The notes beneath the pieces are model-generated. The model had not been told where the DNA came from, searched no databases, and saw only the letters and a list, made by a program, of their open reading frames with translations. Below, piece by piece: positions 1 through 9,340 of a stretch of 64,000 nt of DNA. Within the stretch, counting starts at the first letter, position 1, and each line of letters starts with the position of its first letter. Both the position numbers and the translations under genes were made by a program. The stretch is from DATBFU01 sp035498405 (GTDB lineage Bacteria > Acidobacteriota > Thermoanaerobaculia > UBA5066 > Gp7-AA6): positions 1 through 64,000 of the forward strand of contig DATKAE010000032.1 in assembly GCA_035498405.1 (NCBI GenBank), in the 5' to 3' direction.

Positions 1-1712
1 GCACCCTCGCCGAGAGGGGCCTCGTGCTCTCGTTCGAGCAGGAGGCGCGCGAGCCGCCCTCGGCTTTCGCCGCGCCGCGAGAGGACCCGGGAAGCGCGAT
101 TGTCCTGACCGGCGAACAGCAGGAGGTCCTCCGCGAGGTCAACGCCGCGATTCGAGACCGGCGCCGGCTCTCGGCGCTGCTTCGAGGCGTCACCGGCAGC
201 GGCAAGACCGAGGTCTACCTGCGGGCGATTGCCGCGGCACTCGAGATCGGGCGGGGCGCCGTCTGGCTCGTGCCCGAAATCGCGTTGACACCCTTCTTCG
301 CGCGGCGTCTGACCGCGCTGTATGGCGACCGCGCGGCGGTGCTTCACTCGGCCCTCTCCGAGCGCGAAAGGGGGGAAGCCTGGGAGCGAGTCCGAGCCGG
401 TCGGGCGCGAGTCGTCATCGGTCCTCGCTCGGCCGCCTTCGCGCCGGTCGAGGATCCGGGACTCTTCGTCGTGGACGAAGAGCACGACGCCTCCTACAAG
501 CAGCGAGAGTCCCCACGCTACGACGCCCGCGAAGTGGTCGCGATTCGCGGGCGGGCGGCCTCCGCGGTTCTTCTTTTCGGCTCGGCGACCCCCTCGCTGG
601 AGACCTACCACGCGGCGCGCGAAGGCAGACTTCGGCTCTTCGAGCTGACTTCCCGAGTGGAGGACCGAGCCCTTCCGAAGGTGGAGATCGTGGATCTCCG
701 GCGGGAGCCCGCGCGGCCGGAGGAGAAGGGCGTCCCGCTCTTTTCGGGCTCGCTCCTCTCCCGGCTTCGCCAGTGCTTCGCCGCTCGGGAACAGGCGATC
801 CTGCTGCAGCCGCGGCGCGGATTCGCGCCACTGCTGCTCTGTCGCGACTGCGGCTTCGACTTTCGCTGTTCGCACTGCAGCGTGTGCCGGACCGTGCACG
901 ATCGGGGGCGGTCGCTCCTCTGCCACTACTGCGGCGAGCGCGTGTCACGCCCCCAACGCTGTCCCGACTGCGGGGGTGCGTTGCTCGAGGAAGTCGGGGC
1001 GGGAACCGAGCGCGTGGCGGAGCGCTTTGCCGCCCTCTTCCCGGAAGTGCCCCATGCGGTGCTGGATCGAGACACGGCTCGGCGTCGCGGCGCCGCCGCG
1101 GTCCTCGAGGAGATGGCCTCCGGGAGAGTCTCCTGCCTGATCGGCACGCAGATGGTCGCCAAGGGACATGACTTCCCGCGGGTCACGGCCGTCGGAGTGC
1201 TCTCGGCCGACACGCTTCTCAATTTTCCCGACTTTCGCTCCGCCGAGAAGACGTTTCAGCTGGTCGCCCAGGTGGCTGGCCGCTCCGGGCGCGGCGCGTC
1301 TCCGGGCACCGTCCATGTCCAAACCTTCCATCCGCAGCATCCGGCGATCCAGCGAGCCGCCGCGCACGACCTGGAGGGCTTTGCCCGCCAGGAACTCGAG
1401 TTCCGGAGCGCCTTCTTCTACCCGCCGTTCTCCGAGCTGGCAGCGATCCTCGTTTCCTCCGCCGATCGTGAGCGGGCAGAGAGCGCCGCCGCTGCGGTGG
1501 GACGGGGGCTCGCGGGTTCGGCAGGCAGCCTGCGCGTTTCGGGGCCCGCCCCGGCGCCCCTCGAGCGGCTGAAGGGACGATGGCGGTTTCAGATCCTGCT
1601 CCGGGCTCCCGACAGAAGGAAGGTCCTCGCGGCCCTGGAAACGGCGATCCCCGAGCGCGCCCCCGCGGGTACGCGGATCGACGTCGACGTGGACCCGCAG
1701 GATCTCCTCTAG
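1..1712 (+). CDS. priA: Primosomal protein N' (PriA helicase), 5' truncated
   Basis: This is the replication-restart helicase PriA, which recognises stalled forks and reloads the replisome. The reading frame is open from base 3, so the gene starts before the window and the N-terminal DNA-binding region is missing. Counting from the GTG at 24, the fragment has Walker A GVTGSGKT at residues 55-62, a DEEH box near 151 and the GSATPS helicase motif. A zinc-binding block with eight cysteines (CRDC, CSHC, CHYC, CPDC) lies at about 272-322. About 560 residues remain of a usual length near 730. The GTG at 24 is an internal codon, not the likely start. accA follows in the same direction. Confidence 0.96.
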   Translation, partial: TLAERGLVLSFEQEAREPPSAFAAPREDPGSAIVLTGEQQEVLREVNAAIRDRRRLSALLRGVTGSGKTEVYLRAIAAALEIGRGAVWLVPEIALTPFFARRLTALYGDRAAVLHSALSERERGEAWERVRAGRARVVIGPRSAAFAPVEDPGLFVVDEEHDASYKQRESPRYDAREVVAIRGRAASAVLLFGSATPSLETYHAAREGRLRLFELTSRVEDRALPKVEIVDLRREPARPEEKGVPLFSGSLLSRLRQCFAAREQAILLQPRRGFAPLLLCRDCGFDFRCSHCSVCRTVHDRGRSLLCHYCGERVSRPQRCPDCGGALLEEVGAGTERVAERFAALFPEVPHAVLDRDTARRRGAAAVLEEMASGRVSCLIGTQMVAKGHDFPRVTAVGVLSADTLLNFPDFRSAEKTFQLVAQVAGRSGRGASPGTVHVQTFHPQHPAIQRAAAHDLEGFARQELEFRSAFFYPPFSELAAILVSSADRERAESAAAAVGRGLAGSAGSLRVSGPAPAPLERLKGRWRFQILLRAPDRRKVLAALETAIPERAPAGTRIDVDVDPQDLL

Positions 1713-1779
1713 GGGGGCGGGTGTCCGCCGAGGCCGGGTCTCCCGGAAGGTCGATCTCATTTCGGGAGGGCTCGGCCAT

Positions 1780-1785
1780 TACAAT
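1780..1785 (+). promoter_or_regulatory. -10-like hexamer of accA (leaderless type)
   Basis: TACAAT matches the sigma70 -10 consensus TATAAT at five of six bases and ends 9 bases before the accA ATG. No convincing -35 is visible and there is no Shine-Dalgarno sequence in between. Transcription would start at or within a few bases of the start codon. Confidence 0.45.
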
Positions 1786-1794
1786 GGCCGATGG

Positions 1795-2754
1795 ATGAAC
1801 TCCGAGGACGGGAATTTCGAAGAGCCGATCCTGAAGTTGCGGCGACGGATCGAGGAACTGTCGGCGTTGCCCGACGACGCCTCTCACCGACGCGAGATCG
1901 AAAAGCTGCAGGAGAAGCTCGAGCGTGTCTCCCGCGAGATCTACGCCAACCTCACTCCGTGGCAGAACACGCTGGTCGCGCGACATCCCGCCCGACCCTA
2001 CACGCTCGACTACGTCCAGGCGCTCACGACCGAGTTCACGGAGATTCACGGCGACCGCCGATTCGCCGACGATCCGGCGATCGTGGCCGGCTTCGCGTTC
2101 TTTCGGGGGCGGCCCGTGGCCGTGGTCGGCCACCAGAAGGGGCGGGACACCAAGGAGAAGGTGCGCCGGAACTTCGGAATGCCGCGCCCGGAGGGATTCC
2201 GCAAGGCGCTGCGCGTGATGGAGCTCGCCGAGAAGTTTCGCCGCCCGATCTTGAGTTTCGTCGACACGGCCGGCGCCTATCCCGGGATCGACGCCGAAGA
2301 GCGCGGACAGGCCGAGGCCATCGCCACGAATCTCCGTCAGATGGCGGGCTTTCACGTCCCCATCATCGTGACGGTAACGGGGGAGGGAGGGTCGGGAGGG
2401 GCGCTCGCCTTGAGTGTCGGCGATCGCCTCCTGATGCTCGAGCACTCCATCTACTCGGTCATCTCTCCGGAGGGCTGCGCCGCGATTCTCTGGAAGGACG
2501 CGGCGCGCAAGAAGGAGGCCGCGGAGGCCCTGAAACTGACGGCGCGAGATCTCGCGGAGCTCGGCGTCATCGATGAGATCGTGCCGGAGCCTCCCGGCGG
2601 GGCGCACGCCGACCCCCAGAGCGCGGCCGCCGCCGTGGGCGAGGCGGTCGAGCGGCATCTCCGGGAGGTGGTGGACCTGACCGCCGAAGAGCGCCGCGAG
2701 CGCCGCTACCGGAAGTTTCGCGCCCTGGGCCGATTCGAAACGAGTCCGGCCTAG
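1795..2754 (+). CDS. accA: Acetyl-CoA carboxylase carboxyltransferase subunit alpha
   Basis: AccA is half of the carboxyltransferase that moves the carboxyl group from biotin to acetyl-CoA to give malonyl-CoA, the first step of fatty-acid synthesis. The 319-residue length is normal. The family landmarks are present: an N-terminal coiled-coil stretch, the region reading EIHGDRRFADD, QKGRDTKEK, DTAGAYPGIDAEERGQ and the GEGGSGGALAL oxyanion-type loop. The ATG at 1795 was chosen over the ATG at 1791 because only 1795 is in frame. The gene has its own -10-like element. accD is not in the window. Confidence 0.97.
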   Translation: MNSEDGNFEEPILKLRRRIEELSALPDDASHRREIEKLQEKLERVSREIYANLTPWQNTLVARHPARPYTLDYVQALTTEFTEIHGDRRFADDPAIVAGFAFFRGRPVAVVGHQKGRDTKEKVRRNFGMPRPEGFRKALRVMELAEKFRRPILSFVDTAGAYPGIDAEERGQAEAIATNLRQMAGFHVPIIVTVTGEGGSGGALALSVGDRLLMLEHSIYSVISPEGCAAILWKDAARKKEAAEALKLTARDLAELGVIDEIVPEPPGGAHADPQSAAAAVGEAVERHLREVVDLTAEERRERRYRKFRALGRFETSPA

Positions 2755-2800
2755 GAGGATCGGACGTCATTCGTCCGGAGTCCGTGCGATTCTGGACCCG

Positions 2801-4534
2801 ATGAGCGACTGGCGAATCGCCCCCGAGCCGCCCGAGGCCGGGCCGTTTGCCGCGACGACCGGCCTGCCGCGGGTGGTGGCGACTCTGCTGGCGCGAAGGG
2901 GGATTGGTACCGCGGCGGCGGCCGACGAGTTCTTCCGGCCGGAAGCCTCACGCTTCCACGATCCGCTGCTCCTGAAGGGAGCCGAGGAGGCGGCCGAAAT
3001 CCTCGTGTCGGCGGCGCGGCGAGGAAGTCGCGTCGTCGTCTTCGGCGACTACGACGTGGATGGCGTCACCGCGGTGGCCCAACTGCGAGCCGCGCTCGGC
3101 CGGGCGGGAGCCGATGCCGTGGCGTTCCTTCCTCACCGCCTCAAGGACGGCTACGGCCTCAAACCCGAAACGGTCCGGCGAGTCTTGGCGGAACATCGGC
3201 CCGCGGTCATCGTGACCGTGGACTGTGGGATCACGGCGATCGAGGGAGTGGCTTGCGCGCGCGCGGCGGGCGTTGAAGTTATCGTCACAGACCATCATCT
3301 GGTTGGCGCCGAGCTTCCCAACGGAGCCGTTGTCGTCAATCCTCGGCAGCCCGGCTGCCGGTATCCGTACAAGGAGCTGGCCGCCTGCGGGATCGCGCTC
3401 AAGCTTGCCCTCGCCGTGTCGCGGCGGGCCGGGCTTCGGCTGTCCGAGGAGTCGCTCCTTCGGGTCGCCTGTCTTGGCACCATCGCCGACCTCGTTCCGA
3501 TGACGGGCGAGAACCGGGTGATCGCCGCGGCCGGCCTTGCCGCTCTCGCTCGACCTCGCGCACCGGGCCTGGCGGCCTTGCTCCGCGAGGCCGGCGTCGC
3601 CCAAGGGCAAGCGCCGGATGCGGAGGAGATCGCCTTTCGCGTCGCTCCGCGTTTGAATGCGGCGGGCCGCCTGGACACGGCTTTCCTGGCGCTGTCCCTG
3701 CTCGAGGAGCGGGACCCCGGCAACGCGGCCCGAATGGCGCGCGAGCTCTCCGTTCGCAACGGAGAGCGTCAGGCGATCGAGCGGGATGTCACCGGACAAG
3801 TGCGGCAGCGCATCGAGCGGGCCGGTGGCCCTGGGGCGTCGGTCATCGTCGAAGCCGACCCCTCGTGGCATCGTGGCGTGCTGGGAATTTCGGCTTCTCG
3901 ATTGGCGCGGGAATACCACCGGCCCGTCCTGCTCTTCGGATTCGAGGGGGACCGGGCCGTCGGTTCCGGGCGAAGCATCCCCGGGGTGCCCCTGCACGAC
4001 ATGACCAGAGACTTGGCCTCGTTCTTCCTGGAATTCGGCGGGCACGATCAGGCCGTCGGCGGCAGGCTTCTGCCCGGACGATACGACGAGTTTCGCGAGG
4101 CGGCCCGCTCGCACTTCACCGCGCGGATTCCTGCCGAACGACTCGATCGGGTCGAAGAGGCCGAGGCCGACTTGCCGATCGAGGCCGTCACGACCGAACT
4201 TGCGGAGCGCCTCTGGGCCTTCGAGCCGCACGGCATGGGAAACCCTCGACCGATCCTGCACTGCGGCGAGATCTGCTTCGAGGGCGACGCGACCCCTCTC
4301 GGCGCGAGCGGCCTGCGCGGGCGACTGCGCCGTGACGGACAGCCGCTGCCGTACGTCTCGTGGTCGAGGGCGACGCTCGAGCCGTTGCTGCGGCAACGGG
4401 GCCCCGCCGCCGTTCACTACCGAGTGAAGCGCCGACGCGCCGCCGGCGGCGTCGAAGTGGAGATCGTTGCCGCCCGCGGGGGCCGACCGTCTTCGATTCC
4501 GGTTGCCCAACCGCCCGGGGGGTCGGTCGCGTGA
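2801..4534 (+). CDS. recJ: Single-stranded-DNA-specific exonuclease RecJ
   Basis: RecJ degrades single-stranded DNA 5' to 3' in recombination and mismatch repair. At 577 residues it is the usual size. It carries the DHH-family metal motifs: GDYDVDG at about 81-88, VTVDCGIT, and TDHH. A DHHA1-type region includes the glycine-rich GGHDQAVGG sequence, and a C-terminal OB-like domain follows. The stop codon overlaps the GTG of the next gene by four bases (GTGA at 4531-4534), so the two are probably translationally coupled. Confidence 0.95.
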   Translation: MSDWRIAPEPPEAGPFAATTGLPRVVATLLARRGIGTAAAADEFFRPEASRFHDPLLLKGAEEAAEILVSAARRGSRVVVFGDYDVDGVTAVAQLRAALGRAGADAVAFLPHRLKDGYGLKPETVRRVLAEHRPAVIVTVDCGITAIEGVACARAAGVEVIVTDHHLVGAELPNGAVVVNPRQPGCRYPYKELAACGIALKLALAVSRRAGLRLSEESLLRVACLGTIADLVPMTGENRVIAAAGLAALARPRAPGLAALLREAGVAQGQAPDAEEIAFRVAPRLNAAGRLDTAFLALSLLEERDPGNAARMARELSVRNGERQAIERDVTGQVRQRIERAGGPGASVIVEADPSWHRGVLGISASRLAREYHRPVLLFGFEGDRAVGSGRSIPGVPLHDMTRDLASFFLEFGGHDQAVGGRLLPGRYDEFREAARSHFTARIPAERLDRVEEAEADLPIEAVTTELAERLWAFEPHGMGNPRPILHCGEICFEGDATPLGASGLRGRLRRDGQPLPYVSWSRATLEPLLRQRGPAAVHYRVKRRRAAGGVEVEIVAARGGRPSSIPVAQPPGGSVA

Positions 4535-6525
4535 GGCGCCGGGTCCTGGAGATTGCCCTCCTTCTCTTCGGAACCGCGTTTCTCGCCGTGGTGGTGTTCT
4601 CTTTTCGATCCGGCAGCCGCACGGCCGAGCGTGCATCGCGGGCGCCGCAAGTGCCACCCGCCCGGGACGCGGGGCCCGCCACCTCCCTCTCGTCCGGGTT
4701 CGATTTCACGGAATCCGTCCGGGGCAGGCCTCTCTTTCACATCAAGGCGGAGAAGACGGCCGGCTTCGGCGCGGCCGCTCTGGTGGGAGCATCGGCCGAA
4801 CTCTACGCGGGAGAAAACGTCACGCTGACCCTCTACCCGGAGGACGGAGAGCCCGTCACCGTTCGGGCCGAGCGGGCCGAATACGATGCGCGGACTCGGG
4901 GCGCGACACTCGAGGGCAACGTGCGATGGAGCGATGCGAAGGGCGCGTTGGCCGAGACGGGCAAGGCCGTCTTTCTCTCGGCGCAGCGGGCGCTGGATCT
5001 TCCCGGCCGGGTGCACTTCTCCCGCGGGGATTACGATCTGACGGCACGTTCGGGACGCTACGACGTGGCGGGCCGCACACTCGTCCTGGGGGGCCCGGTC
5101 CAGGGCTCGGGCAGCAGTTCCCCGCCGAATCGCGCTCCCTCCACGTTGGCGGCGGATGGGGCAAGCTACCGAAAAGACGAGGGGATCGTCGATCTCGAGG
5201 GTCACGTGCGGGTGCGCTCGGGCGAGGGCGATTCGATCGACAGCGAGCGGCTGGTCGTCAAGATGGGAGAGCCCGAGGGGCGGCCGGAATGGGCACGTGC
5301 GACCGGCGCCGTCCGCGGGGTCGTTGCCATGACCCGCCCACCGGCGTCGCCGTCGGCCCCGCGCCCGTTCTCCGGCGAGCAGGCGGCGTTCCTGTTCGAC
5401 GCCGCGGGCGAGATCAAGAGCCTGTCCCTCTCCGGATCGCCGGCGACAGCCGAAGAGCCCGAGCGCAAGGTCACGGCGAGGACGATCGACCTGGAATTCG
5501 CGAACCGCCGCGTGGTCGCCGCGCGGGCCCGCGGGGAGGTAGCCATCACGGCGGGTCTGGACCGGGCCCAGGCGGACAACGGGGAGATCAGTTTCGGAGC
5601 GGACGGGCAGGCCGAGAGTCTTTCCCTCTCGGGGGAGGCGCGCCTCGACGGTGAGGGCCGTGCGGGACGCGCCAGCCGCGCCGTCGAGGTGCCGGGACGC
5701 CGTCTGTGGATTCTCACGGGAGATCCCCAGTCGTCTGCTTCGGTCGAGCAGGACGGCTCGCGGATCTCGGCGCCGCGAATCGAAATCGACGACGAGAAGA
5801 AAGTCATTCGGGCCGAGGGTGGCAACGTGCGCGCCGTCCTGGCGCCAGCGCGCGGGGAGCGGGCCAACGCCACGCTCGTCGGAGATCCCTCCCGACCGAC
5901 ATTTGGAAAGGCCGACCGCATGGTGCTCGACCGAGGCTCTCGGATCGCGATCCTGTCGGGGAGCGCCGCGCTCTGGCAAGACGCCTCGAGCTTGTTTGGC
6001 CGCGACGTCACCCTGAACGACGCGGAGCGATCCGTCGTCGCGGTCGGCGACGTGCGGGCGATCCTGGCGCCCCGAGCCGGGAGTCCCCGACCGGAGGAGA
6101 AGGCGCCGACGCTGCTGACGGCGGGCCGGCTGATCTATCGTGAGACGGGGGCGGCCGGGGCCGGCGACTCGGCGCGAATCGACCTGGAGGAGAGCGTCAA
6201 GGCGGTCCGCGGTTCCTGGCGGGCGTCCGGGAAGACGGGTGCGGCGTGGCTCAACAAGGACCGCAAGATCGACAAGTTGGAGCTTTCCGGCTCCGTCGCG
6301 CTCGTTGACGGCGCGGCGGGGCGCACGGGCCAGGCCGAGCACGCGATCGACCTGCCGGAGGAGGGGCGAACGATTCTCGAGGGCGCACCCGCGCGGGTTT
6401 CCGACCGCGACGGCAACCGAGTGGCCGGCGCGACCTTGACGATCCGGGATCGGGGGCGTAGGGTCGACGTCACGGCCCCCGAAGGGGGCAGGACCGAAAC
6501 GATCCACCAGACAAGCCGCGATTGA
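4531..6525 (+). CDS. Fused LptC/LptA-like LPS-transport protein
   Basis: The predicted protein has 664 residues from a GTG that overlaps the recJ stop. One N-terminal membrane segment (about residues 5-24, EIALLLFGTAFLAVVVFSF) is followed by an LptC-like region with the phrase LFHIKAEKT. A long series of OstA/LptA-type beta-jellyroll repeats then reads as alternating short strands such as ATLEGNVRW, GIVDLEGHVRV and ERSVVAVGDVRAI. Enteric bacteria encode LptC (about 190 residues) and LptA (about 180) separately. Here one anchored protein several times longer appears to form the periplasmic bridge. The lptB gene follows with a TTGA overlap, which supports the role. The exact domain split is inferred. 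Confidence 0.78.
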   Translation: MRRRVLEIALLLFGTAFLAVVVFSFRSGSRTAERASRAPQVPPARDAGPATSLSSGFDFTESVRGRPLFHIKAEKTAGFGAAALVGASAELYAGENVTLTLYPEDGEPVTVRAERAEYDARTRGATLEGNVRWSDAKGALAETGKAVFLSAQRALDLPGRVHFSRGDYDLTARSGRYDVAGRTLVLGGPVQGSGSSSPPNRAPSTLAADGASYRKDEGIVDLEGHVRVRSGEGDSIDSERLVVKMGEPEGRPEWARATGAVRGVVAMTRPPASPSAPRPFSGEQAAFLFDAAGEIKSLSLSGSPATAEEPERKVTARTIDLEFANRRVVAARARGEVAITAGLDRAQADNGEISFGADGQAESLSLSGEARLDGEGRAGRASRAVEVPGRRLWILTGDPQSSASVEQDGSRISAPRIEIDDEKKVIRAEGGNVRAVLAPARGERANATLVGDPSRPTFGKADRMVLDRGSRIAILSGSAALWQDASSLFGRDVTLNDAERSVVAVGDVRAILAPRAGSPRPEEKAPTLLTAGRLIYRETGAAGAGDSARIDLEESVKAVRGSWRASGKTGAAWLNKDRKIDKLELSGSVALVDGAAGRTGQAEHAIDLPEEGRTILEGAPARVSDRDGNRVAGATLTIRDRGRRVDVTAPEGGRTETIHQTSRD

Positions 6526-7277
6526 CGACACCGATCGAGTCTCCCTACCCTCGGCCCGTCCTCGCGGCGGAGGGGTTGGTCAAGGCCTACGGCGGGCGCG
6601 CCGTGGTCAACGGCGTCTCTCTCGAAATCCAGGGCGGCGAGATCGTCGGCCTGCTGGGCCCCAACGGGGCGGGGAAGACGACGACCTTCTCCATGGTGGT
6701 GGGCCTCGTACGACCCGATCAAGGACGCGTACGGCTGGGCGACAAGGACCTGACCGACCTGCCCATGTATCGTCGCGCTCGCGCCGGTATCTCCTATCTG
6801 CCCCAGGAACCATCGGTCTTCCGCAAGATGACCGTCGAGCAGAACCTCCTGGCGATTCTCGAAACGCTCGACCTCTCGTCGGTGGAGCGCCGCCAGCGCA
6901 CCGACCAATTGCTGTCGGAGTTCGGTCTGGAGACCGTTCGCGCCAACCGCGCCTACACCTTGTCGGGCGGGGAGCGACGCCGCGTCGAAATCGCGCGGAG
7001 CCTCGTCGTTTCGCCGTCCTTTCTCCTGCTGGACGAGCCTTTTGCGGGAATCGATCCGATCGCCGTTCTCGATATTCAGGTCATCGCCAGGCGTCTCGCG
7101 TCGTCCGGAATCGGGGTGTTAATCACCGATCACAACGTGCGCGAGACTTTGAGCATCGTCGACCGCGCCTATATAATTCACGACGGCCAAATCTTGCGGG
7201 CAGGCACGCCCCTTGCTTTGTCGAGCGACGCCGTCGTCAAGAAGATCTATCTTGGAGAAGCGTTTCAGCTGAAGTAG
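6522..7277 (+). CDS. lptB: LPS export ABC transporter ATP-binding protein LptB
   Basis: LptB is the cytoplasmic ATPase that powers extraction of lipopolysaccharide by LptF and LptG. Its 251 residues contain Walker A GPNGAGKT at 46-53, the signature LSGGERRRVEIAR near 147, Walker B FLLLDEPFAGIDP and a switch histidine in ITDHNV. It starts at a TTG sharing bases with the stop of the LptC/LptA-like gene. The position just before rpoN is the classic lptB-rpoN order of many Gram-negative bacteria. Its membrane partner is the fused LptF-LptG gene about 12 kb downstream. Confidence 0.95.
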   Translation: MTTPIESPYPRPVLAAEGLVKAYGGRAVVNGVSLEIQGGEIVGLLGPNGAGKTTTFSMVVGLVRPDQGRVRLGDKDLTDLPMYRRARAGISYLPQEPSVFRKMTVEQNLLAILETLDLSSVERRQRTDQLLSEFGLETVRANRAYTLSGGERRRVEIARSLVVSPSFLLLDEPFAGIDPIAVLDIQVIARRLASSGIGVLITDHNVRETLSIVDRAYIIHDGQILRAGTPLALSSDAVVKKIYLGEAFQLK

Positions 7278-7294
7278 GCAGCGGTTCCTTCGAA

Positions 7295-8749
7295 ATGGCT
7301 CTCGAACAAAAGCTCAGCCTCAAGCTCTCGCAGCGGCTCGTCATGACGCCGTCGCTGCAGCAGGCCATCAAGCTGCTGCAGATGTCGAAGCTCGAGCTCG
7401 AAGAGGTTCTCACTCAGGAGATGGTCGAGAACCCCTTGCTCGAGGAGGAACAGGAGGAGGCGACGGCTCCCGAGGAGTCGCGCGACCCCGCACGCGAGGC
7501 ACCGGCGGTCGCCGCGCCCGGGCCCGCGACACCGGTTGCGGAGACTCCGGAGCGGGACTCCTTCCAGGAGATCGATTTCGACTCCTATTTCGAGGACTAT
7601 CTCGATAGCGCGTACAACCCGCGCCAGTACGAGGAGAGCGAGGCCGCCCCTCTCGAGAACCGCCTGTCGAGCTCTCCGGGGCTGCCGGAATACCTGAGTT
7701 GGCAGCTCTCTCTGTCCGACGCGTCCCCCTCGGTGCGAGAGATCGCGACCTACCTGATCGGAAACGTCGACGAGGACGGTTACCTGAGGGTCAGCCGCGA
7801 GGAAATCCGCGAAGCCGGATTCGCCGACGAAGCGGACGTCGAGGCCGCGCTCTCCCGGGTGCGCTCCTTCGACCCGCCGGGAATCTGCGCGTGGGACCTC
7901 CCGGACTGCCTCATGCTCCAGATCCGCGCGCTCGGGATCGAGAATCCCTTGATCGAGAAGATCATCACGGCGCACTGGCCGGAGTTCCTGAACCGCCAGT
8001 TCGCCGCCTTGGCTCGGACGCTCGGGGTCGGGATGTCGCAGCTCCAGGCGGTCGTCGAGATCATCAAGAACTTGGAGCCCAAACCGGGCCGGAAGTACTC
8101 GACGGATCGCACGATCTATGTCGAGCCCGACGTGGCGGTGCGCAAGATCGGCGACGAGTACGTCATCCAGTTGAACGAGGACGGTCTGCCCAAGCTCCGG
8201 ATCTCGGCCGCGTACCGCCGGATGCTGCGCGGCGGTAACGGCGCGATTGGCGAGGAAGCGGCGACGTACTTGAAGGAGAAGATGCGCTCGGCCGTCTGGC
8301 TGATCAAGAGCCTCGACCAGCGGCAGCGCACGATCTACAAGGTGGCCGACTCCATTGTTCGCCACCAGCGGGCCTTCCTGGACAGCGGCATTGAACACCT
8401 GCGTCCGCTCGTGCTGCGGGATGTCGCCAACGACATCGGAATGCACGAGTCGACGGTCTCGCGGGTCGTGTCCAACAAGTACATCCACACGCCGCGGGGC
8501 CTCTTCCCGATGAAGTATTTCTTTCACAGCGGGATCGACTCCTCCTCGGGCGACGACGTCTCCTCCCTTTCGATCAAGAACAAGATCGCCCGCATGATCG
8601 CGGAGGAGGACAATCGACGCCCGCATTCCGACGCCCGAATCATGCAGCGGCTGCGTGCGGAAGGCATCCAGATCGCGCGGCGCACCGTGGCCAAGTACCG
8701 AGAGGAACTCCGGATCCCCTCTTCGTCGCAACGCAAACAGAGTTTTTGA
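7295..8749 (+). CDS. rpoN: RNA polymerase sigma-54 factor
   Basis: RpoN directs RNA polymerase to -24/-12 promoters that need an AAA+ activator. The 484-residue protein has the glutamine- and leucine-rich activator-interacting region I at its N-terminus (LSLKLSQRLVMTPSLQQAIK), an acidic region II, the core-binding domain and a C-terminal RpoN box reading ARRTVAKYREEL. It begins 17 bases after lptB. It ends by overlapping an in-frame TTG ahead of hpf, although a better hpf start lies 17 bases further on. No sigma-54 activator gene is in the window. Confidence 0.97.
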   Translation: MALEQKLSLKLSQRLVMTPSLQQAIKLLQMSKLELEEVLTQEMVENPLLEEEQEEATAPEESRDPAREAPAVAAPGPATPVAETPERDSFQEIDFDSYFEDYLDSAYNPRQYEESEAAPLENRLSSSPGLPEYLSWQLSLSDASPSVREIATYLIGNVDEDGYLRVSREEIREAGFADEADVEAALSRVRSFDPPGICAWDLPDCLMLQIRALGIENPLIEKIITAHWPEFLNRQFAALARTLGVGMSQLQAVVEIIKNLEPKPGRKYSTDRTIYVEPDVAVRKIGDEYVIQLNEDGLPKLRISAAYRRMLRGGNGAIGEEAATYLKEKMRSAVWLIKSLDQRQRTIYKVADSIVRHQRAFLDSGIEHLRPLVLRDVANDIGMHESTVSRVVSNKYIHTPRGLFPMKYFFHSGIDSSSGDDVSSLSIKNKIARMIAEEDNRRPHSDARIMQRLRAEGIQIARRTVAKYREELRIPSSSQRKQSF

Positions 8750-8766
8750 CCCCGAGGGGAGGAACG

Positions 8767-9318
8767 ATGGCGGTCGAGTGCACTGGTCGCAACGTCGAGG
8801 TGACGAGCGCTTTGAGGGAGCTTGCGGAGGAACGGGCCCAGCGGCTCGAGCGGCACCTGGGCGGCCCCGCGACGGTTCGCGTCGTGCTCTCGCACGAGAA
8901 GCACCGGTTCGGGGCCGAGATCATCGCCACCCACCGCCGGCGCCGCTGGAAGGCCCAGGAGGAGACGGCGGACCCCCGCGCCGCGGTGGCTCTGGCCTTC
9001 GAAAAGATCGATGCGCAGGCCAAGCGCGACTCGGAGAAGCGGCGCGACCGCAAGCATCGTGCGCCCGCCCCGGCCTGGCGTGTGGAGGTTCTCTCTGGAA
9101 CCGCCCTGGGTCGATCGATTCCGGCGGGATCCGACGGAAGCCGAATCGTGCGCACGGACAAGCTGCCGATCAAGCCCATGAGTGTCGAGGAAGCAGCGAT
9201 GCGCATCGAGACTTCGCGCCAGGAGTTTCTCGTGTTCCGGGACTCCTCCAACGAGAAGATCTGCGTGCTCTACAAGCGACGCGACGGCGACTTCGGGTTG
9301 ATCGTGCCGGCATGCTGA
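8767..9318 (+). CDS. hpf: Ribosome hibernation promoting factor, long form
   Basis: This protein belongs to the HPF/YfiA family that inactivates ribosomes in slow growth. At 183 residues it is the long form: an N-terminal S30AE domain (about 1-100, with the basic RRRRWK stretch) and a C-terminal dimerisation domain starting near KLPIKPMSVEEAAM. The ATG at 8767 was chosen because GAGGGGAGGA sits just upstream as a strong ribosome-binding site. A TTG at 8746 overlapping the rpoN stop is possible but less likely. The rpoN-hpf-ptsN order is conserved in many diderms. Confidence 0.93.
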   Translation: MAVECTGRNVEVTSALRELAEERAQRLERHLGGPATVRVVLSHEKHRFGAEIIATHRRRRWKAQEETADPRAAVALAFEKIDAQAKRDSEKRRDRKHRAPAPAWRVEVLSGTALGRSIPAGSDGSRIVRTDKLPIKPMSVEEAAMRIETSRQEFLVFRDSSNEKICVLYKRRDGDFGLIVPAC

Positions 9319-9340
9319 GGCCCTGGCGGGGGAGCCGCCC

